A stretch of DNA of 40,458 bases from Pseudomonadota bacterium (GTDB lineage: Bacteria > Pseudomonadota > Alphaproteobacteria > Acetobacterales > Acetobacteraceae), in assembly GCA_021826225.1 (NCBI GenBank), contig JAKBAV010000009.1, forward strand, positions 1 through 40,458. The letters are read 5' to 3'. Of the stretch, positions 1-7,510 are shown one piece after another (positions within the stretch are counted from its first letter, which is position 1; every line of letters starts with the position of its first letter). Both the position numbers and the translations under genes were made by a program. The notes beneath the pieces were generated by a model. The model saw only the letters and a program-made list of their open reading frames with translations. It had not been told where the DNA came from and did not search any database.

Positions 1-3
1 ATC

Positions 4-77
4 TGGAGCGGGTAGCGAGAATCGAACTCGCGCATCGAGCTTGGGAAGCTAGCAGGCTACCATTACATCATACCCGC
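4..77 (-). tRNA. tRNA-Gly (anticodon CCC)
   Basis: Read on the minus strand this folds as a tRNA. The 7-bp acceptor stem is GCGGGTA/TACCCGC (71-77 with 8-14), the T stem is GCGAG/CTCGC with loop TTCGATT, and the anticodon loop TTCCCAA gives anticodon CCC, which reads GGG glycine codons. The terminal CCA is encoded at 4-6. The anticodon stem CTAGC/GCTCG has one T-C mismatch at its second pair, and the D stem is weak. The D arm resembles other alphaproteobacterial Gly(CCC) tRNAs from memory, so I take the gene as functional. Confidence 0.93.
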
Positions 78-164
78 CCAGTGGTGCCGTCATAGAGCGG
101 AGTTATTGACCGCGCAAGCTGGCCGATATTGACCGGGCGGGCGCGCGGGCGTAGGCCGAAATCA

Positions 165-233
165 CCTCGTGATTTGTCCAGCCGGATTGCGGCGAGGCTG
201 GCCTGGCCAGAAGCAAAACAAACGCTAAAGAGG
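165..233 (+). promoter_or_regulatory. SAM-II riboswitch (metA/metX-type) upstream of metZ
   Basis: The leader of metZ carries the landmarks of the SAM-II class. Helix P1 forms between CCTCG (165-169) and CGAGG (193-197). Its loop holds the conserved TGATTTG (170-176) and a GCCGGATTGC stretch. An accessory hairpin, CTGGC/GCCAG, lies at 198-210. The 3' part AAGC...AAACGCTAAAGAGG (211-233) supplies the conserved GCTAAA and the pseudoknot strand. SAM-II elements are known ahead of methionine biosynthesis genes in alphaproteobacteria, where bound S-adenosylmethionine lowers expression. The start codon is about 63 nt downstream, so the AAAGAGG in the pseudoknot is not the metZ ribosome binding site, and control may act on termination or folding. 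A weak promoter (TTGACC at 129, TAGGCC at 152, 17-bp spacing) would start transcription next to P1. Confidence 0.85.
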
Positions 234-295
234 CTAGAAGGCGCTGCATTGGCCGCGCCTTTCCTCCCGTGGCAGGACCGTGAACTGGGAGAGCC

Positions 296-1552
296 ATGAT
301 GACCGATACGCCGAACCTTCCGCTTGCCACCGACCTGACCGATGCCGGGCCCGGCCGCAGCAACAATACCCGCCTCGCCACCGACCTGATCCATGCCGGG
401 CGCATCCGCAGCAATCTCGATGAGAACGCCGAGGCTTTGTTCCTCACCTCGGGCTTCGCCTATGAGAGCGCCGAGCAGGCGGAGGCGGTGTTCACCAACA
501 AGATCCAGCATTTTCAATATTCCCGTTTCGCCAACCCGACCGTGCAGATGCTGGAGCAGCGCCTTGCCCGTATCGAGGGCGCGGAAGTTTGCCGCTGCAC
601 GGCCACGGGCATGGCGGCGGTGAGTGCCGCCCTGCTCTGCGGGCTGAAAACCGGGCAGCGCGTGGTCGCGGCACGGGCGCTGTTCGGCTCGTGTCACTGG
701 ATCGTCAGTACCTTGCTGCCGCAATACGGGATCGAGACCGTGTTCGTGGAGGGCAGCGACATGGCGGAATGGCGCCGGGCGCTGAGCCAGCCCACGGCGC
801 TGGTGCTGCTCGAATCCCCCTCCAACCCGATGCTCGATATCGTGGACCTGCGCGCGGTGGCGGAGCTGACCCATGCGGCCGGCGGCATCGTGGTGGTGGA
901 TAACGTGTTCGCCACACCGTTGCTGCAGAAGCCGCTGGAGCTGGGCGCGGATGTCGTCGTATACTCGACCACCAAGCATATGGATGGCCAGGGCCGCGTG
1001 CTCGGCGGCGCGGTGCTCGGCGCGAAGGCCTGGATGGAGGAGGTGTTCCAGCCTTTCTTCCGCAATACCGGCCCGGCAATGTCGCCCTTCAATGCCTGGG
1101 TGACGCTGAAGGGGATGGAAACCCTGGGCCTGCGCCTGAGCGCGCAAAGCGCAACGGCCGAGACCCTCGCCCGCTTCCTGGAACAGCAGCCGGGGGTGAA
1201 GCGCGCATTGTATCCAACCCTAGAATCGCATCCGCAGCGCGCGCTGGCCATGGCGCAGATGTCGGGCGGCGGCACGATGGTGACCTTCGAGCTGGAGGGC
1301 GGCAAGGAGGCATCGTTCAAGCTGATGAACGCGCTGCGGGTGATCACGATCTCCAATAATCTCGGCGACACGAAATCCCTCGTCACCCACCCGGCGACCA
1401 CGACGCATATGCGGATCGGGGCGGAGGAGCGGGCGCGTCTGGGCATTACCGATGGCGTGCTCCGGCTTTCGGTCGGGCTGGAGGATGTGCAGGATCTGAT
1501 CGAGGATCTGAGCCACGGCCTGGCCGCCGCCGGAGGGAACGCAGCACTCTAA
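296..1552 (+). CDS. metZ: O-succinylhomoserine sulfhydrylase
   Basis: PLP-dependent Cys/Met metabolism enzyme that makes homocysteine from an activated homoserine and sulfide in methionine synthesis. The PLP lysine is K227 in STTKHMDGQGRVLGG, and the family blocks YSRFANPT, ATGMAAV and VVDNVFATP are present. The length of 418 aa is normal for MetZ. ATG codons at 296 and 299 are adjacent; GGGAG at 287-291 fits 299 better. An in-frame stop at 281 rules out a longer form. Residues 10-26 and 27-41 are a divergent tandem copy (LATDL.DAG..RSN versus LATDLIHAGRIRSN); the second copy matches the usual MetZ start, so the first is an added 17 codons. The SAM-II element upstream supports feedback by SAM. 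Its end overlaps convergent dinB by 4 bp. Confidence 0.93.
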   Translation: MMTDTPNLPLATDLTDAGPGRSNNTRLATDLIHAGRIRSNLDENAEALFLTSGFAYESAEQAEAVFTNKIQHFQYSRFANPTVQMLEQRLARIEGAEVCRCTATGMAAVSAALLCGLKTGQRVVAARALFGSCHWIVSTLLPQYGIETVFVEGSDMAEWRRALSQPTALVLLESPSNPMLDIVDLRAVAELTHAAGGIVVVDNVFATPLLQKPLELGADVVVYSTTKHMDGQGRVLGGAVLGAKAWMEEVFQPFFRNTGPAMSPFNAWVTLKGMETLGLRLSAQSATAETLARFLEQQPGVKRALYPTLESHPQRALAMAQMSGGGTMVTFELEGGKEASFKLMNALRVITISNNLGDTKSLVTHPATTTHMRIGAEERARLGITDGVLRLSVGLEDVQDLIEDLSHGLAAAGGNAAL

Positions 1553-2784
1553 CCACGTCCGCGCTTCACCGCGTCCTGGCCGAAGCGGGCGCGCAGGCTG
1601 TCTATGGCGGTCTGGCGGGCGCGGCGGCGGGGTGCCGTGCTGTCGGCGAGGTCGCCTTTATCGGCCAGTGCCGCATCCGCCAGGGGTGCGGCGCCAATGC
1701 CGATGAGGCGGAAAGCGGTGCCGCCGGTCTCACGCGCCAGCAAGGCACGGGCGTGCTCGAACATGGTTTCCGGCAGCTGGGTGGGGTTGGGCAGGCGCTG
1801 GCTGCGCGTGCGGGACTGGAACTGATCGGTTTTGAGCTTCAGCACCAGCCCGCCGGCGGCCTGGTGCGCCGCGGCGAGGCGACGGCCAAGTTTTTCGCAG
1901 AGCCGCCAGAGCTCGGCTTCCAGCGCGGCTGGATCGCGCAGGTCGGTGGCAAAGGTGGTCTCGGCGCTGATCGATTTGGTCTCGCGCTCCGGGTTGACCG
2001 GGCGCGGATCCTCGCCGCGGGCGCGGGCGGCGAGGGCTGGCCCTTCATCGCCGAGACGCAGGGCGGCATGGCCATCGAGCGCGGCGAGCTGGCCGATGGT
2101 GGTGATGCCCATGGCCGCAAGGCGCTTCGCCTGGGCCGGGCCGATGCCGGGGAGGATGCGCACGGGCGCGGGCGCGAGCAGGCCGGGAGCCTCGGCGCCG
2201 AACACGAAAAATCCGCGTGGTTTGCCGCGCTCGGCGGCGAGCTTGGCGAGCAGCCGGTTGGGCGCGAGGCCGATGGAAATGGTGATGCCCAGTTCAGCCT
2301 CCACCCGGCGCGCCAAACGGTTGAGCACGATGGCCGGCGGGGCCTGGTGCAGGGATTGCGTGCCGGTGAGGTCGAGCACGGCTTCATCGACGGATTGCAT
2401 CTGCACCAGCGGCGTCAAAGCTTCCATCATGGCGCGTATCTGGCGCGAGACGGCGGCGTATTTACGCATGTCCGGCGGCACCACGATGGCTTGCGGGCAG
2501 AGCTGCCGGGCCTTGAACATCGGCATGGCGGAGCGCACGCCGTAAAGCCGGGCGACATAGCAGCAGGTGGAGACCACGCCGCGCGCGCCGCCGCCGACGA
2601 TAACCGGCAGGTCGCGCCATTCAGGATGGTCGCGCTTTTCCACGGCGGCGAAGAAGGCGTCGCAATCGACATGGCCGATGGCGAGGGTGAGAAGTTGCGG
2701 ATGGCGGATTATGCGCACAGAGCCGCAGGACTGGCACGGGCTGACGGCCGTGATCTGGTCGCAATCCCGGCAGAACGCCGTCAC
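1549..2784 (-). CDS. dinB: DNA polymerase IV (Y family) with N-terminal zinc-ribbon-like motif
   Basis: Error-prone Y-family polymerase for translesion synthesis. The catalytic blocks are visible: HVDCDAFFAAVE (D40, with F44-F45 at the steric-gate position) and SVDEAVLDL (D133, E134), followed by the helix-hairpin-helix LPGIGPAQAKRLAAMGI and a C-terminal little-finger domain. Ahead of the polymerase core is a short extension with two CxxC pairs, C5-C8 and C17-C20, likely a zinc-binding knuckle; from memory this extension recurs in alphaproteobacterial DinB. The usual SIDEAF block reads SVDEAV here, a conservative change. It is convergent with metZ, and a 24-bp gap separates it from the gene upstream. 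I see no clear LexA box. Confidence 0.93.
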   Translation of the reverse strand: MTAFCRDCDQITAVSPCQSCGSVRIIRHPQLLTLAIGHVDCDAFFAAVEKRDHPEWRDLPVIVGGGARGVVSTCCYVARLYGVRSAMPMFKARQLCPQAIVVPPDMRKYAAVSRQIRAMMEALTPLVQMQSVDEAVLDLTGTQSLHQAPPAIVLNRLARRVEAELGITISIGLAPNRLLAKLAAERGKPRGFFVFGAEAPGLLAPAPVRILPGIGPAQAKRLAAMGITTIGQLAALDGHAALRLGDEGPALAARARGEDPRPVNPERETKSISAETTFATDLRDPAALEAELWRLCEKLGRRLAAAHQAAGGLVLKLKTDQFQSRTRSQRLPNPTQLPETMFEHARALLARETGGTAFRLIGIGAAPLADAALADKGDLADSTAPRRRARQTAIDSLRARFGQDAVKRGRG

Positions 2785-2808
2785 GAGAGGCCTTTCAAGT
2801 AGCGGTTT

Positions 2809-3603
2809 CTACGCGGAATCATCGATGACATAAGCCGAGGTCAGCCCGCCATCGATGGGATAGGCGGCACCCGTGATGAAACTGGCTTCGTCGCTGGCGA
2901 GAAAGGCCACGACATTGGCGATCTCGGCGGGTTGGGCGAGGCGGCCCATGGGGAGGTATCGGCGGCGCAGCGCCCACGCCTCCTCATCGGCGAGGAAGAC
3001 ATTGACCAGCGGCGTGGCCGTGGGGCCAGGACAGATGGCGACCGCGCGGATTTTTTTTCGCGCATACATGATGGCGATTTCGCGCGTCATCGAAAGCACC
3101 CCGCCTTTGGCGGCAGTGTAGGCGATTTGCGGAAAGGCGGAGCCGACCAGCGCCACGATCGAGGCATTGTTGATGATGACACCGCCGCCGGCCGCTTCAA
3201 GATAAGGAATACCGGCCTTGCAGCAGAGAAAGACCGAGGTGAGGTTGGCGGCGATGGTCGCATCCCAGATGGGCAGCGGGGTTTCAACCGGGCCGCTATC
3301 CTCACCCAGGCAGATGCCGGCATTGTTGAAGATGATGTCGATGCCGCCGAACATGGCCGCCCCCTCGGCGAACATGGCCGTGCAGGCGGCCTCATGGGTG
3401 AGATTGCCGATAACGGTGGCGGCGCGGCCGCCGGCGGCGCGGATAGCTGCAACCGTGGCTTCGGCGGGGCCGGCATGTAGGTCGGCGCAGATCACGGCCG
3501 CGCCCTCGCGCGCGAATTTTTCGGCGGTGGCACGGCCGATGCCGCCACCGGCGCCGGTGATGAAGGCGCGTTTGCCGTGCAGGCGCATCGGGCTCACAGA
3601 CAT
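2809..3603 (-). CDS. SDR-family NAD(P)-dependent oxidoreductase
   Basis: Classical short-chain dehydrogenase of 264 aa. It has the nucleotide-binding GAGGGIG motif (17-23), NNAG (93-96), catalytic Ser148, and YTAAK (162-166) with the Tyr and Lys of the active site. The end IDGGLTSAYV is typical of the family. D41 after the second strand hints at NAD(H) preference, by inference only. The substrate cannot be read from the sequence. Its start overlaps the end of the TIM-barrel gene upstream by 10 bp, so the two are almost surely co-translated and may serve one pathway. Confidence 0.9.
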   Translation of the reverse strand: MSVSPMRLHGKRAFITGAGGGIGRATAEKFAREGAAVICADLHAGPAEATVAAIRAAGGRAATVIGNLTHEAACTAMFAEGAAMFGGIDIIFNNAGICLGEDSGPVETPLPIWDATIAANLTSVFLCCKAGIPYLEAAGGGVIINNASIVALVGSAFPQIAYTAAKGGVLSMTREIAIMYARKKIRAVAICPGPTATPLVNVFLADEEAWALRRRYLPMGRLAQPAEIANVVAFLASDEASFITGAAYPIDGGLTSAYVIDDSA

Positions 3604-4259
3604 GCGCCGATTTCCTTGAGTTGCGCGATGAGACCCGGCCGGGTGGGGGCAAAACTGCCATCGAAGACGGCGGAGCCGATGGTGAAGGCATCCACCCCCG
3701 CCGCGCGCAGGGCGGCGATGCGGGCGGGGCTGTCAACGCCGCCGGCGCAGATCAGTTTTTTGCCGCCGCAGGCCGCGCGGACGGCACGGACCAGATCCAG
3801 CGGCTCGGCCTGCGTGGCGCGATAGGCCAGCAGGTCAACCCCGGCGCAGCCCTGGGCGATGTAATCCGCGGTTTGGGCGGCGATTTGCGCCACACTTCCG
3901 CCAAGCTGCGTCGGGTGGCCAAGCGGCGTTCCAGGGAAGGGGTAATACCGGATGAAGCTGCCTTGCAGAATGGCGAGGGTTTCCGCAACCTGGGTGCCGC
4001 CGAGCAGATGGCCGACGCCGATGGCGGCGGCGAAGCGGGCGGATTGCAGGGCGGCCTCGGGTGAGGTGGCGACGACTTCGAGATAGCTCTCGGCGCCAAG
4101 GGCCTGGATGCCGGCATTGAGCGCGCGCAGGGTTGGCGCATCCGCGCCGATATCCTTGAAGCCGATATGTTTCAGGCCGAGCGGGACGATTTGCGCCAGT
4201 ATAGCCAGGCAGTCAGGCACCGTACGGTCCTGGCGGGTGAGCATGAAGATAAAGTCCAT
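3594..4259 (-). CDS. Small TIM-barrel protein of unknown reaction
   Basis: A 221-aa alpha/beta-barrel-like protein. Signs of the fold are repeated beta-alpha units (GLKHIGFKDIG, YLEVVATS, GVGHLLGGT, GVDLLAYRAT, LICAGGVDSPARIAAL) and a phosphate-binding-type C-terminal stretch, GVDAFTIGSAVFDG, as in ribulose-phosphate-binding barrels. The opening MDFIFMLTRQDRTVPDC matches a conserved but poorly characterised bacterial family that I recall without an assigned reaction. It is the first gene of the pair with the SDR downstream; a sugar or sugar-acid substrate would suit both but is a guess. Confidence 0.75.
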   Translation of the reverse strand: MDFIFMLTRQDRTVPDCLAILAQIVPLGLKHIGFKDIGADAPTLRALNAGIQALGAESYLEVVATSPEAALQSARFAAAIGVGHLLGGTQVAETLAILQGSFIRYYPFPGTPLGHPTQLGGSVAQIAAQTADYIAQGCAGVDLLAYRATQAEPLDLVRAVRAACGGKKLICAGGVDSPARIAALRAAGVDAFTIGSAVFDGSFAPTRPGLIAQLKEIGACL

Positions 4260-4280
4260 GCCGCCATCATGCTCACTGGC

Positions 4281-5336
4281 TTACAGGCGAGGCAATGACA
4301 GCAAATGACTTTTTATGCCCTGCTCACGCCCCGGGCGCATGAACCTGCGTTCGACGCCGTAATGCAGCAGGGCGGCGATGACGAGCGAGAGGCTGAGGGT
4401 GAGGGGCAGGAATATCGCCGAGAAGACTGCGGCGCTGCCATGGGTCAGCGGACCGAGGAGGAGGGTGACGGCACGCTCGACAGGCGCGTTGACCAGATAG
4501 AGCGGATAGGAGATGGCGCCGAGATACAGGACTGCGCGGTGCTCCAGTATGGCGCCCCAGGGTCTGGAATTGGCCAGCAGGATGGCGCCCCAGGCAAGCG
4601 GGGGCAAGGCTTTTTCCGGGCTGGTGAGCAGGCCGATGGCGCAGGCGCCGATGAGGCAGGGCAGCAGCGTGGCGCGCTGGCCGCGCAACCAGGCGGCGCT
4701 GGCGAGGCCCAGGGCGAAATACGGGGCGGCATCGGGGAAGAAGGCGCGGCTAAAGGCGCCACCATAGGGGAGCAGGTGCCAGGCGGCGCCGAGTGCCAGA
4801 ACGGCCAGAGCGAAGCGGCCGAGATGTCGCGGGACGATGAGACCGATGAGGACGTAGAATTGCCACTCGGTGGAAAGGCTCCAGGCCGGACCGAGCAGGG
4901 TGATATAAGCATAGGGCAAGGCGGCTTGCGGGATGAGGCCGTGCAAGAGGGTGAGATGCGCGAGCAGATGCGGCCAGAACGGCCGGGGCAACGCGGCGGC
5001 CACCAAGTCCCGCGCGGGCAGCGAAACCCACGGCAGGGTGCGCAGCGGATCGCCCAGATCGGCGATGGCGATGGCGGCGGCGAGGACGATGAAATAGACC
5101 GGCAGCAGGCGCCGGGCGCGGGCCATGATGAAGGGCCGGAAGGCGCCGCCGAAACGCTCTAGCGACGCTGCTATGACCAGGCCGCTCAGCGCGAAGAACA
5201 GGTCCACCGCGGCCTCGCCATGACGGAACAGGGACTGCACGAAGCCAGGAGCGATGGTGAGCGGCAAGGCATGGCCGAGCATGACGTAGACCGCCAGAAT
5301 GCCGCGCATACCATCCAGGCGTCTGAGGCGACCCAT
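4281..5336 (-). CDS. Acyltransferase family 3 (OafA/YrhL-like) membrane protein
   Basis: Integral membrane O-acyltransferase of 351 aa with about ten hydrophobic helices. Family marks include the opening LRRLDGMRGILAVYVMLGHA, with the conserved His at residue 22, then LFFALSGLVIA and RARRLLPVYF. Enzymes of this family move acyl groups from a cytoplasmic donor onto sugars or other surface molecules. No cell-wall or polysaccharide gene lies beside it, so the target is unknown. It lies 21 bp upstream of the TIM-barrel gene on the same strand and diverges from the permease across a 195-bp gap. Confidence 0.88.
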   Translation of the reverse strand: MGRLRRLDGMRGILAVYVMLGHALPLTIAPGFVQSLFRHGEAAVDLFFALSGLVIAASLERFGGAFRPFIMARARRLLPVYFIVLAAAIAIADLGDPLRTLPWVSLPARDLVAAALPRPFWPHLLAHLTLLHGLIPQAALPYAYITLLGPAWSLSTEWQFYVLIGLIVPRHLGRFALAVLALGAAWHLLPYGGAFSRAFFPDAAPYFALGLASAAWLRGQRATLLPCLIGACAIGLLTSPEKALPPLAWGAILLANSRPWGAILEHRAVLYLGAISYPLYLVNAPVERAVTLLLGPLTHGSAAVFSAIFLPLTLSLSLVIAALLHYGVERRFMRPGREQGIKSHLLSLPRL

Positions 5337-5531
5337 GACTGCAACTTAACCTTGTGTTCATGAAAAATCCAGTTTTAAAGCTTGCTTTGCCGCTAAGCTC
5401 CGGGGCCGGCGCGCTGGTGTCCTAAATTTAATGCCAGTTGACGGATTGTGCTAAAAGGCGGACCCTTCCCGCGCCGTGGAACACGGCAGGAAGCCAATAA
5501 TCACACCCGGCCCATACAGGGGGAACAACCA

Positions 5532-6950
5532 ATGAGCAGCATTACCAGGAGCGGCGAGCGCCTGAAGCGCGACAGCCTCGGCCTCAGCCAGATCATCGCC
5601 TCGACACTGGCCAATATCGCACCGGCCATGAGTTTCTTCTTCGGCTTCGGCCTTATCGTCACGGGCGCCGGCGTCGGCGCCCCGCTCACCATTCTGGTCG
5701 CCATGGTGGTGATCCTGTTTCTCACCAACACGCTGGCGGAGTTTTCTAAATACCGCCCCTCCACCGGCTCGTTCGTCACCTTTATCGGCATGTCCTTCGG
5801 CCCCGTCGCCGGTGCCGCCGCGTCGCTATTCGTCGTCACCGGCTATTGCATCGCGGCGGCCTCGGTCGTGGTGATTGCCGGCGGCTGGGCGGCGCAGACG
5901 CTGCAGGTTTTCCTCGGCATCCATGTGCCCTGGCAGGTGCTCAGCATCGTCGTCACCGGCATTGTCGGCCTGCTGGTCTCGCGCGGCATCAGCCTGTCCA
6001 CCACCTGGGCGGCCATCTTCTTCTATTTCGAACTGGTGCTGCTGCTGGTTGGCGCCGTGATCATGCTCTACGTGAACCGCGCCTCCCTCTCCTGGGCGCC
6101 GCTGATGTTCTCCTCCGTCGTCGGCGGCTGGAAGGGCATCGGGCTTGGTTTCCCGCTCGCCATCTATTTGTTCATCGGCTGGGAAAACTCCGCCATGCTG
6201 GCTGAGGAAACCACAAACCCACGGCGCAATGTGCCGCGCGCGCTCATCACCGGCACGCTCTCCATCGGCATTCTCTACATGTTTCTGGCCTTCGCCACGG
6301 AGACGGCGTTCCACAACAACGTCACCGCCATCGGCAATTCCAGCATTCCGTTCGTGGATGCCTTCAAGGCCTCGGCCGCGGGCATTCTCATCATTGCCTA
6401 TATTGCCGGCGTCACCAGCATTTTCTCCTCGCTCATCGGCCTGACCAACGCGCAGGCGCGCATTCTGTTCAGCTCCTCGCGCGAAGGGCTGCTGCCGGCC
6501 TTCTTCGGTAAAATCCACCCGCAGCACCGCACACCGCATGCCGCGATGTGGGCGTATATCGTCATGGCACTGCTCATCGTGCTGGTGTTCGGCACGATCT
6601 ATGCAATCGACCCGGTGACCCTGTTCGGCGATACCGGCACGCTCGGCACCATTCCGGTGGTGGTGACGTATCTGATCACCAATCTCGCTCTGCCCGTCTA
6701 CATGCTGCGCCACCACCGGGCGGATTTCAGCTTCATCCGGCATCTCTTGATCCCGCTTCTGGGCACGGTTTTCATGCTGTTCCCGCTTTACGGCCTGGTG
6801 CAGTTCGGCCAGCCTTATCCGTTCAACATCTACCCGTATCTGGCGCTGGGTCTGCTCGTGCTCTCGCTGATCTACGGCGCCATCCTGGCCAATCGCGACC
6901 CTGATCTGGTGCAGCGCATCGGCTCCTACGTGGCCGACGAAGAGTACTGA
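5532..6950 (+). CDS. APC-superfamily amino acid permease
   Basis: A 472-aa transporter with about 12 membrane segments. It opens with the usual APC pattern: a short basic N-terminus, then LGLSQIIASTLANIAPAMSF in the first helix. The consensus block GWENSAMLAEETTNPRRNVP sits in the middle. The substrate, probably an amino acid or polyamine, cannot be specified. The reading frame is open upstream to 5448, but the start at 5532 is preferred because AGGGGGAA (5518-5525) sits 6 nt ahead and the hydrophobic core follows directly. A perfect 11-bp hairpin follows the stop. Confidence 0.9.
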   Translation: MSSITRSGERLKRDSLGLSQIIASTLANIAPAMSFFFGFGLIVTGAGVGAPLTILVAMVVILFLTNTLAEFSKYRPSTGSFVTFIGMSFGPVAGAAASLFVVTGYCIAAASVVVIAGGWAAQTLQVFLGIHVPWQVLSIVVTGIVGLLVSRGISLSTTWAAIFFYFELVLLLVGAVIMLYVNRASLSWAPLMFSSVVGGWKGIGLGFPLAIYLFIGWENSAMLAEETTNPRRNVPRALITGTLSIGILYMFLAFATETAFHNNVTAIGNSSIPFVDAFKASAAGILIIAYIAGVTSIFSSLIGLTNAQARILFSSSREGLLPAFFGKIHPQHRTPHAAMWAYIVMALLIVLVFGTIYAIDPVTLFGDTGTLGTIPVVVTYLITNLALPVYMLRHHRADFSFIRHLLIPLLGTVFMLFPLYGLVQFGQPYPFNIYPYLALGLLVLSLIYGAILANRDPDLVQRIGSYVADEEY

Positions 6951-6958
6951 TCGCCTAA

Positions 6959-6986
6959 ATCCGGGCGGCGCGCGTGCCGCCCGGAT
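6959..6986 (+). terminator. GC-rich hairpin after the permease gene
   Basis: Perfect 11-bp stem, ATCCGGGCGGC (6959-6969) with GCCGCCCGGAT (6976-6986), and a 6-nt loop, starting 9 nt after the permease stop. It lacks a T tract, so it is a weak or Rho-assisted terminator, or an mRNA-stabilising hairpin. Confidence 0.6.
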
Positions 6987-7051
6987 CATCTGCAATCCTT
7001 CGAGATGAAAAACCTGTCTCCCCGGCCGCTTTGCCATGCTATGTTACTGCC

Positions 7052-7501
7052 ATGAAGCGTCGGTTTCTGCTTTTCGCCATCCCCGCCCTGACCGCCCCGC
7101 TGCCGGCCCTGGCCTATGAGGTCAGCCATACCGACGCGCAATGGCGGAAGATCCTCACCCCCGCGCAGTACAACATCCTGCGCCAGGCGGGCACCGAGCC
7201 GCCTTTCAGCTCTCCATTACTGAGCGAAACACGCCCCGGCACCTATCATTGCGCCGGTTGCGCGCTCGCCGTGTTTTCCGCGAAAACCAAATATGATTCC
7301 GGCGAGGGCTGGCCAAGCTTCTGGGCGCCCTTGCCGCACGCCGTACTGACCGCCGACGATACCTCCCTCAGCATGGACCGCACGGAAATCCATTGCCGGC
7401 GCTGCGGCGGCCATCTCGGCCATGTGTTCCCCGATGGCCCGCCGCCGACCGGCCTGCGTTACTGCATCGACGGGTTGGCGCTGACATTTACGCCCGCCTG
7501 A
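7052..7501 (+). CDS. msrB: Exported peptide-methionine (R)-S-oxide reductase
   Basis: MsrB reduces the R epimer of methionine sulfoxide. The zinc-binding CxxC pairs (CAGC and CRRC) and the block GHVFPDGPPPTGLRYCID with the catalytic Cys are present. The protein is 149 aa. It starts with MKRRFLLFAIPALTAPLPALA, a signal peptide with likely cleavage after ALA, so it works in the periplasm or is membrane-held. The ATG at 7052 is chosen because it puts the Arg-Arg and hydrophobic core at the true N-terminus. No good ribosome binding site is visible, so the mRNA may be nearly leaderless. Repair of oxidised envelope proteins is the likely role. Confidence 0.92.
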   Translation: MKRRFLLFAIPALTAPLPALAYEVSHTDAQWRKILTPAQYNILRQAGTEPPFSSPLLSETRPGTYHCAGCALAVFSAKTKYDSGEGWPSFWAPLPHAVLTADDTSLSMDRTEIHCRRCGGHLGHVFPDGPPPTGLRYCIDGLALTFTPA

Positions 7502-7510
7502 TCCACGCCA

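Noticed and set aside
1753-2802. A 349-codon plus-strand frame opposite dinB
   Set aside because: The opposite strand has all Y-family polymerase motifs, while this frame gives a biased, domain-free translation.
5437-5460. TTGACG upstream of the permease as a -35
   Set aside because: No acceptable -10 lies 16-18 bp downstream, so I did not call a promoter.
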